This document shows, one piece after another, positions 1 to 10,100 of a stretch of DNA of 11,636 nucleotides; positions within the stretch are counted from its first letter, which is position 1, and each line of letters begins with the position of its first letter. The notes beneath the pieces are model-generated. The model worked only from the letters and a program-made list of their open reading frames with translations, made no database searches and was not told where the DNA came from. Origin of the DNA: Alphaproteobacteria bacterium (GTDB taxonomy: Bacteria > Pseudomonadota > Alphaproteobacteria > Micavibrionales > UBA2020). The stretch covers positions 1 through 11,636 of the forward strand of contig JAGLRU010000101.1 of NCBI GenBank assembly GCA_023136145.1, given 5' to 3'. Both the position numbers and the translations under genes were made by a program.

Positions 1-1140
1 GAAGAAAGTGTACCTCAAAATATAACAGTAGAAGCAACTGCCGACCTGACGGCTGAAAATTCAATAACAATTTTAGCGAAAAACTCCGTAACAGTCAGAG
101 CGAATGTAACATCAAACGCTGGAGATACGAGACTGTTTGCTGATTATGACGGAGATGGGGAAGGTAGTTTTAGCCAGACAGCGGGAACAATAGAAGCGAA
201 AGAAGACGGTAATGTTTATATAGACGGTTCAGGCGTAATGACTCTGTCCGGCAAAATAATTACAGACAGAGGATATATAAAAATAGGAGAAACGAGAGAG
301 CCTTCAAGCATTGAAGGCAATCCATACTATATCCATAACTCCGGTAATTTTGAGATAACGGAGAAATCAGAAGAAGGCGAAGTAAACATAATAAAAACCG
401 CAAGAGGCGATACGTTAAGATACAACAAAGAAGCCAGCCTCACACTTGAAAGCCCATTCGGAGGGATAAAAGATTTAACCGCCACCCCATTAGAAGCAGA
501 CACACTCAGCCTTATAGCATCATCTTTTCTTGTAGATACATATGCCCCCGAAATAGAAATATACAAAACAACGAATGATATTTTAATAGATACTTCCGAA
601 ATAACCGGAAATGTCGCGGTAATAGAAGGGGAAGATTTTAAAATAAGTTATCTGGTATCAGGCAGTGTTACGTTAAAGTCGAACGGCACAATAGATGCGA
701 AAGAGCTCGTAATATTAACCGCCTCAAAATTCAATCTTATATCAGACAGGTTTGGACAAAGCGGAAAAGCGTTAACACTTGATACAACAGATATCCATAT
801 AACAAGACTAAATGGAGAGATAGAAATATTTGAATGTTCAGGAAATGGAACAAACATGTCGGTTAGAGGTCCGCCTGCAAGCTGGGGATCCATTGCCTAT
901 CCGCAAGACGCGCATTTAACACTAGAAGCCTCAAAAGTAGTTCTAACAGGGGAAACTCCCGCGTATTTATATGGTGATATAACCTTCCATAACTTTGAAT
1001 GTATTGTTCCCGATAAAGAAATATATTTTGAAGAAGGTGAAACCTACACCTTCAAGGACAGCCTAACCATTATAGGCTCTCCTGACATAGGCCCTGAAGA
1101 ATACTACATAAAACTTAGATCACATACCCAAGACAATCCC
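1..1140 (+). other. Adhesin-like beta-strand region (residues 1-380)
   Basis: This part lacks the A/B/C repeats found later. It consists of short alternating hydrophobic/polar strands separated by Gly/Asn/Asp turns, for example ITVEATADLTAENSITILAK at residues 8-27, and later SGSVTLKSNGTIDAKELVIL. The style resembles filamentous haemagglutinin and other large exoproteins that fold as right-handed beta-helices. An acidic loop DYDGDGEGSF occurs at residues 48-57 and could bind calcium, although it is not a full EF-hand. Lys and Glu are more frequent here than in the downstream repeats. The assignment rests on composition and strand pattern only, so the fold is likely but the family is uncertain. 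Confidence 0.55.
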
Positions 1141-4100
1141 TGGTATCTTGATATCCAAACAGATAACTATACATTGGACAGGGTAAATGTATCCGACTGC
1201 CATAGCTATAACCCCGTAATAATTCCGAGGGGTGTTGACTCAGGAGGCAACTTAAATCTTGAAATAGACCCTGATTGGGACGGAGGCGGAGTGGGTAACA
1301 ACTGGTCAACCGCGGACAACTGGGATGGAAACGCTGTCCCCACAACCACTCAAGCCGTAACCTTCAACGGAACTACAGGTGATGACCCGGATAAAGACTG
1401 CACTATTGATAGCCTGGGCACCTGGTCAGGAGGCAGTCTTACCATAGGAAGCGAATATTCAGGAACCATTACCTTATCAACAGCTATTACAATCGGCGCT
1501 TACTCACAGGCAGGAGGCACCTTTACGCAGGGTGCGAACACAATCACAGCTGCATCCTTTACCCAATCAGGAGGAACCTTTACGGGAGGCTCATCGAATA
1601 TCACAGTCTCCGGCAACTTTACACTCTCAGGAGGAACATTTACTTCAACTCAAGCTACATTAGCTGTAGGAGGCAACTGGTCTGATACAAACGATAGCTT
1701 TACACATAATTCAGGAACTGTTGATTTTAACGGTGCGGGAACCCAGAGTATCACTTTTGGCTTTAGCCCATTCTATAATTTGATACACTCCGGCTCAAGC
1801 ACAGTGACATTATCTCCATCCTGGAGCTACAGAAAACAAATAATCATATCAAGTTCCATGGTTTCGAATACAGACCAGACTGACTTCCCTGTCTTGATAT
1901 ATCGTGCTTCAGATTCAGACCTCGCCTCAAATGCCCAGGCAGATGGAGACGACATTGTCTTTACATCATCAAACGGAACCAAGCTTTCACATGAAATAGA
2001 AAAATATACCTCAGCTACAGGTGAGCTTTACGCATGGGTAAAGATACCCAGTCTCTCCGCGTCAAGCGATACCACTCTTTACATGTACTATGGCAACGCG
2101 GCGTGTTCATCTCAACAGGATGTAACAGGTGTATGGAATAGCAATTACGTAGGAGTTTGGCATTTGGATGAAACATCAGGAACTATTTATGATTCAACCT
2201 CGAACGCTAACAATGGAAATATCTCCGGTGGGGTAACCCAAGATGCCACCGGACAAATAGATGGCGCAGATACTTTTAATGGCACAAATGGCATAGTAAC
2301 CGTAGGCACTACCGGTAGACCAACTAATAATTTTACTTTCGGTGGATGGATGAAAACATCGGTTACCCACCAAATAGACGCGCAATCAACATCTGGGACA
2401 GTTGGAATAAGTGGTCAAAAATATGCATTTGGTGCATCTCAAGAAGGTGCAAACGCTGGAGCTGGATTATCTGTTGGAACAAACGGGATTTCTGTTTATG
2501 AACATGGCAGTGGCTATATGCCGGCAACTGCGGTATATAGCGCTACTATCGGCAGTGATTGGAATTATATCATGGTGGTTTATAGTAATAAACGCCCTAC
2601 CATTTATCTTAATGGCAGTGCAATCCATACCGGCCTTACATCACCAAAAACAACTGTATATGCGCCTTATCAAATTGGCGGAGGATCATACGGATACTTT
2701 AATGGCTCTATGGACGAAATCCGTATCTTAAACACAGCAAGAAGCGCGGACTGGATATCTACCTCCTGCAATAACCAAAATGACCCCGCAAGCTATGAAA
2801 CCGTAGGAAGTCAATCAGCAACCTCATTAACAGTAGCGAATAACCTAACGCAATCCGCTGGTACATTTGACATAGAGGACAATAACCTTAATGTAAGTGG
2901 TAATGTTCTTGTAAACGGAGGAACCCTTGACGCAAGCGATGTTTCATGTAATCTTGACATGGACGGTAACATAACAGTATCAGTCGGAACCTTATCTGCC
3001 CCCGCCGTATTAGATGATACATCCTTTACAGCGGGAGGTAACTGGGAGATATCAGGAACAGGCATATTTACGCCTAATTCAGGAAGAGTAGTCTTTGACG
3101 CCTCTTCTACAGGAAAAACCATCACAACATCATCCTCCGGAGCGGATGACTTCTATGATGTAACATTTAACAATTCATCAGGAAGTTGGACATTACAGGA
3201 TGAATTGACAGTATCAAATGATATAGCTGTAACATTGGGAAGCCTTGACTCAAACGACCAGGCTTTATCAATAAACGGCGATACCACAATAAACGGAGGG
3301 ACATTAAAGACAGGAACAGGTATTGTAACTTTTGGAGATGCGGCGGAAGACATTGTTACAATATCAAGCGGAGACCTTCACATAGAATCAGACAATACGG
3401 CAACTGACATAGTGAAGAACGCGGGGACATGGACTAACTCAGGAGGAACAATAACCTATAACGCGGCAACAGGCGTAACAACAAACCTCCTCTCAGCGCT
3501 TTCTTCATACTATAACCTTACAGTTAATTCCTCAGGAAGCACCTATACATCAGATGGAGCTATAACTGTCAGTAACGATCTTACCGTAATAAGCGGTACA
3601 TTAGACACCTCCACAAATAACCTCATCGCAACCGGAAACCTTCTTGTAAACGGAGGAACACTTGACGCAAGCGACGCGTCCTGTGACCTTGATATAAATG
3701 GTAACGTTACAGTATCATCGGGAACCCTCTCAGCCCCGGCTGCCCTTGATGACACATCCTTTACAGCGGGAGGTAGCTGGGAGATATCAGGAACAGGTAT
3801 ATTTACACCTAACTCGGGAAGGGTACTCTTTGACGCGGCTTCAACAGGGAAAACTATTACAACCTCATCCTCCGGAGCGGATGATTTCTATGATGTTAAG
3901 TTTAATAATTCATCAGGAGGATGGACATTACAGGATGAATTGACAATATCAAATGATATAGCTGTAACATTGGGAAGCCTTGACGCGAATGACCAGGCTT
4001 TATCAATAAACGGCGATACCACAATAAACGGAGGAACATTAAAGACAGGAACAGGAGTGGTTACCTTTGGAGACGCCGCGGGAGATGCTGTCACAATATC

Positions 4101-7100
4101 AAGCGGAACATTAGAAATAGAATCAAACGATACAACAACAGACATAGTCAAAAACGCCGGAACCTGGACTAATTCAGGAGGAACCATAACCTATAACGCG
4201 GCAACAGAGGTAACAACAAGTCTTCTCTCATCACTCTGTTCATATTACAATCTGACAATTAATTCATCAGGGAGTACATACACACCGGATGGAGCAATAA
4301 GCGCCGCGGGCGCATTGACAATAACAAACGGTACTCTACCTCAAGGCTCTAATACGATTACTGCAGGAAGTCTAAACCAATCAGGAGGAACCTTTACAGG
4401 AGGCTCATCAAATATCACAGTCTCCGGCAACTTTACACTCTCAGGAGGAACATTTACTTCAACTCAAGCTACATTAGCTGTAGGAGGCAACTGGTCTGAT
4501 GTAAACGATACCTTTACCCATAACTCGGGAACTGTTGACTTTAACGGCTCAGGAACCCAAAGCATTACAATCGGCTTCAAGCCATTCTATAATTTGATAC
4601 ACTCCGGCTCAGGCACAGTGACATTATCTCCGGCATGGAGCTACAGAAAACAAATAACCATATCAAGTTCCATGGTTTCAAATACAGACCAGACTGACTT
4701 CCCTGTCTTGATATATCGTGCCTCAGACTCAGACCTTGCCTCAAATGCCCAGGCAGACGGAGATGACATTATCTTTACATTATCAAACGGAACCAAGCTA
4801 TCACATGAAATAGAAAAGTATACCTCAGCGACAGGTGAGCTTTACGTATGGGTAAAGGTCCCCACCCTCTCCGCGTCAAGTGATACCACCTTTTACATGT
4901 ACTATGGTAACGCCACATGTTCATCTCAAGAGGATGTGACAGGTGTATGGAACTCTAATTACAAAGGAGTCTGGCACCTTGATGAGGAACAGGCAGGAAC
5001 CGGAACAGCCAACTTATACCAGGATTCAACATTAAACAATAATGACGGAGATGATTATATTTCTGCTACAGGACAAACAGGCCAGGTAGATGGAGGGCAG
5101 CAGTTTGACGGAAGCAATGATTATATTACTGTTTCTGGCTTAACATGGACACCAACTAATTTTTCTGTGGCGTGGTGGCATTATCCTTTAACTCGTACAA
5201 ATTATAATCAACAAATTATAGCTAATAATGCATGGGGAGCTTTTGTGTTCCATACCACAGCTACTGGAGGAGTGTATGTGGGAACAGACCAGACCAATAG
5301 ACTCACACCTACACAATTGCCTGCAGGAACAGTAGAATTGAATAAGTGGCAACACTTTGTTTTCAAATACGGTGGAACTACAGGATTTTTCTATAAAAAT
5401 GGTGCTTTAGTAGGTTCGAAAACTATGAATAGCGCAACTGCTTGGGGTGGGTTTCGCATGGGCGTCAATCATACTAATACAATTAACGGCTACATCGACG
5501 AAGTCCGTGTCTCAAACACAGCAAGAAGCGTGGACTGGATAGCCACCTCCTACAATAACCAGAATGATCCGGCAAGCTATGAAACTGTAGGAACCCAATC
5601 AGGAGGCTTATTAACAGTAACAAATAACCTCACACAATCCGCAGGCACATTTGATATAGACGACAATACCCTTAATGTAAGCGGTAATGTCCTTGTAACC
5701 GGAGGCACTCTTGACGCAAGTGATGCTTCCTGTGACCTTGACATAGGCGGTAATGTTACAGTATCATCAGGAACCCTCTCAGCTCCAACTGCCCTTGATG
5801 ATACATCCTTTACAGTAGAGGGTAACTGGGAGATATCGGGAACAGGGATATTTACACCCAACGCGGGAAGAGTACTCCTTGACGCCTCTTCAACAGGGAA
5901 AACTATCACAACCTCATCCTCCGGAGCAGATGACTTCTATGATGTGAAGTTTAATAATTCTTCAGGAGGCTGGATACTACAGGATGATTTGATAGTATCA
6001 AATGACCTCACTCTAACAAATGGCACACTTGATACCTCAATATCTAACCTCACGGCAGCAGGCAATGCACTTATAAATGGAGGAACCCTTGACGCAAGCG
6101 ACGCATCCTGCGATCTTGATATAGGCGGTAATCTCACAGTATCATCAGGAACCCTCTCAGCTCCAACTGCCCTTGATGATACATCCTTTACAGCAGCGGG
6201 TAACTGGGAGATATCGGGAACAGGGATATTTACACCTAACGCGGGAAGAGTACTCCTTGACGCCTCTTCCACAGGAAAAACCATCACAACCTCATCCTTC
6301 GGAACAGATGACTTCTATGATGTAAAGTTCAATAATTCTTCAGGAGGCTGGACACTACAGGATGATTTGATAGTATCAAATGACCTGACTCTAACAAATG
6401 GCACACTTGATACATCAATATCTAACCTCACAGCAGCAGGTAATACACTTATAAATGGAGGAACCCTTGACGCAAGCGACGCGTCCTGCGACCTTGATAT
6501 AAATGGTAATGTTACAGTATCATCGGGAACCTTATCCGCTCCAACTGCCCTTGATGACACATCCTTTACAGCAGCGGGTAACTGGGAGATATCGGGAACA
6601 GGTATATTTACACCTAACGCGGGAAGAGTACTCCTTGACGCCTCTTCCACAGGAAAAACCATCACAACCTCATCCTCCGGAACAGACGACTTCTATGATG
6701 CGAAGTTTAATAATTCTTCAGGAGGCTGGACACTACAGGATGATTTGACAATAACAAATGACCTGACTCTAACAAATGGCACACTTGATACATCAATATC
6801 TAACCTTACGGTAACAGGTAATACACTTATAAACGGAGGAATCCTTGACGCGAGCGACGCGTCCTGCGACCTTGATATAGGTGGTAACCTCACGGTATCA
6901 TCAGGAACCCTCTCAGCTCCGGCAGCGCTTGACGATACATCCTTTACAGCGGGAGGTAGCTGGGAGATATCAGGAACAGGTATATTTACACCTAACTCAG
7001 GAAGAGTACTCCTTGACTCTTCTTCTACAGGAAAAACCATCACAACCTCATCCTCCGGAGCGGATGACTTCTATGATGTAACTTTTAATAATTCGGGAGG

Positions 7101-10100
7101 AGGCTGGGCATTACAGGATGAATTGACAGTATCAAATAATATAGTTCTAACAGAAGGAACCCTTGACGCGAATGACCAGGCTTTATCAATAAACGGCAAT
7201 ACCACTATAGACGGAGGAACATTAAAAACAGGAACAGGCGTAATTACCTTTGGAGACGCGGCGGAAGACACGGTTACGATATCAAGCGGGGGATTAGAAA
7301 TCGAATCGGACAATACAACTACTGACATAGTAAAAAATGCCGGAACCTGGACTAATTCAGGAGGAACAATAACCTATAATGCCGGAACAGGAGTAACAAC
7401 AAACCTTCTCTCATCACTCTCTTCATATTACAATCTGACAATTAATTCCCCAGGTAGCACGTATACACCAGATGGAGCAATAGGCGCTGCAGGCGCATTG
7501 ACAATAACAAATGGCACTCTACCTCAAGGGTCTAATACCATTACAGCAGGCAGTTTAACCCAATTAGGAGGAAACTTTACGGGAGGCTCATCAAATATAA
7601 CAGTCTCCGGCAACTTTACACTCTCAGGAGGAACCTTTACTTCAACATCAGCTATACTATCGGTGGGAGGCAACTGGGCTGATGCATCCGACAGCTTTAC
7701 ACATAACTCAGGAACAGTTGAGTTTAACGGCTCAGGAGCCCAGAGTATTACAGTTGGCTTTAAGCCATTCTATAATTTTATACATTCCGGTTCAGGAACC
7801 CTGACATTACTATCTACGGTGTCATGGAGCTACATGAAACAAATAACCATATTGAGTTCCATGGTTTCGAATACAAACCAGACTAACTTCCCTGTGTTAA
7901 TATATCGTGCTTCAGATGCAGACCTCGCGGCAGGCGCCCAGGCAGACGGAGATGACATTTTCTTTACATTATCAAACGGAATCAAGCTCTCACATGAAAT
8001 AGAAAAGTATACCTCAGCTACAGGTGAGCTTTACGTGTGGGTAAAAGTACCCACCCTCTCCGCGTCAAGTGATACCACTCTTTACATGTACTATGGCAAT
8101 GCCGTGTGTTCATCTCAACAGGATGTTACAGGTGTATGGGATTCTAATTACAAAGGAGTCTGGCATATGGATGAAGAACAGGCAGGCACAGGAAACCTTG
8201 ATCTATACCAGGATTCAACATCAACCAACAATGACGGTGATGACTATGTGTCAGCTACTGGGCAGGGCGGACAGGTAGACGGAGGGCAGGAGTTTGATGG
8301 GAGTAATGATTATGTGCGTATAGGTGATTATGATACTTTGGGTGCGCTTACAGTTTCTGCGTGGTTTAATGCAGATGTATTAGCCGGGTCAATAGTTAGT
8401 AAATATAATTCAACTTATAATAGGGCTTATCGTTTAGCAGTAACAGGAACAGTTTATTTTATGGTTTCTGATGATGGTAATCTTGGTTCAGGTAGAAGTA
8501 TGGAGGTATCTGGATCAACTGCGTTAGTTGCCGGTAATTCATATTATGGCGTGGGCGTTTTTCCTGCAAACGGAAACGCGTATGTTTATTTAAATGGTTC
8601 GTTAGAAGGTTCAAAATTTGATGCTGGTGTGACATCAATTTATAATACTTCACACCCATTGGAATTTGGTCGAAGTTATCATGGTTATTACGCGTATTTT
8701 AATGGTCTCATCGACGAAGTCCGCATTTCAAACACAGCAAGAAGCGCGGATTGGATAGCAACTTCCTACAATAACCAGAATGACCCGGCAAGCTACGAAA
8801 CCGTAGGAAGTGAATCAGCCATTACCACGGCCTTCTTAACAGTAGCGAATAACCTAACACAATCCGCAGGCACATTTGATATAGAGGACAATAACCTTAA
8901 TGTAAACGGTAATGTTCTTGTAAGTGGAGGAACCCTTGACGGAAGCGACGCCTCATGTAATTTAGATATGGCGGGCAATGTAACAGTATCTGCAGGAACC
9001 TTATCCGCCCCCGCCGTATTGGATGATACATCCTTCACAGTAGCGGGTAACTGGGAGATATCAGGAACAGGCGTATTTACACCTAACTCAGGCAGAGTAG
9101 TTTTTGACGCCTCTTCAACAGGAAAAACCATCACAACCTCATCCTCCGGAGCGGATGACTTCTATGATGTGACGTTTAACAATTCATCCGGAGGCTGGAC
9201 ATTACAGGATGCTTTAACAGTGACTAACGCACTCACCGTAACAGCAGGAACGCCGGATGCGAATGACCAGGCATTATCAATAAACGGCAATACCACAATA
9301 AACGGAGGAACATTAAAGACAGGAACAGGAGTGGTTACCTTTGGAGACGCCGCAGAAGACACTATCACAATCTCAAGCGGAACATTAGAAATCAAATCAG
9401 ACGATACGACAAACGACATAGTAAAGAATGCCGGAACATGGACTAACTCAGGAGGAACAATAACCTACAATGCGGATACAGTAGTTGCTACTAATCTTCT
9501 TTCATCGCCCTCTCCATACTACAACCTTACAATTAATTCCTCAGACAGCACTTATACGGCAGATGGAGCGGTAACCCTTAGCAACGACTTTACCTTAACA
9601 AACGGTACAGCAAGTGTAAATGGACAAAGCCTTACCGTTACAGGTGATTATATACAATCAAATGGAACCTTTACATGTGGAAACGGCACTCTTAGAGTAG
9701 ATACCAACTTCACCAAATCAGGAGGGACCTTTAACGAAGACACAGGAACAGTAACATTCGGAGGAATAACAGACGGGACCTATAATGTAGCTACAACAGA
9801 GGCCTTTAACAACGTAACGATCAACAAAACAACAGACGTATCCGATATCCTTACAATAACATCAGGGGATACAATGGTTATTACAGGCACACTTACATTA
9901 ACCGATGGTGAGGTAAATACCGGCACTATCAATGCCCAGGGTGATATAGCTGTCGGCGCTGATTTTAATCAGGGAACGGCGCCGGTTACCCTCTCCGGCA
10001 CAAGTGCTCAGACAATAACAATGACAGGAGACAACTTCCCCACAGGAACACTTACAGTAAACAAAGCATCAGACACAGCTACTACATCAGGTACTCTAAC

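Noticed and set aside
2411..2731. Plus-strand frame of 106 codons with a hydrophobic stretch, resembling a small membrane protein
   Set aside because: It lies in frame 2 inside the LamG-1 core, whose frame 1 translation carries clear LamG landmarks. The hydrophobic stretch is a by-product of T-rich codons.
5577..7043. Series of similar minus-strand open frames of about 110-116 codons at 5577-5909, 5937-6287, 6315-6665 and 6693-7043 that look like a repeated gene family
   Set aside because: They are antisense to the B units and recur with the same 378-bp period. Their likeness to each other only reflects the plus-strand repeat. They have no independent support, and the plus frame is continuous across them.
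5614..7125. CRISPR array or non-coding satellite
   Set aside because: The repeat unit is 378 bp, in frame, coding and without short spacers. This is a protein repeat, not a CRISPR or satellite.
2290..8700. Diversity-generating retroelement acting on the LamG cores
   Set aside because: No template repeat or reverse transcriptase is in the window, and the cores differ in length and throughout, not at a set of adenine positions. Recombination or old divergence fits better.
2811..9419. Other minus-strand frames opposite B and C units (2811-3125, 3153-3353, 3543-3755, 3888-4187, 7071-7328, 8793-9134, 9162-9419)
   Set aside because: Same reason: shadows of the repeats, rich in Val/Ser/Pro through antisense reading of Thr/Gly/Asp codons. 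No sign of a promoter or gene-like spacing.
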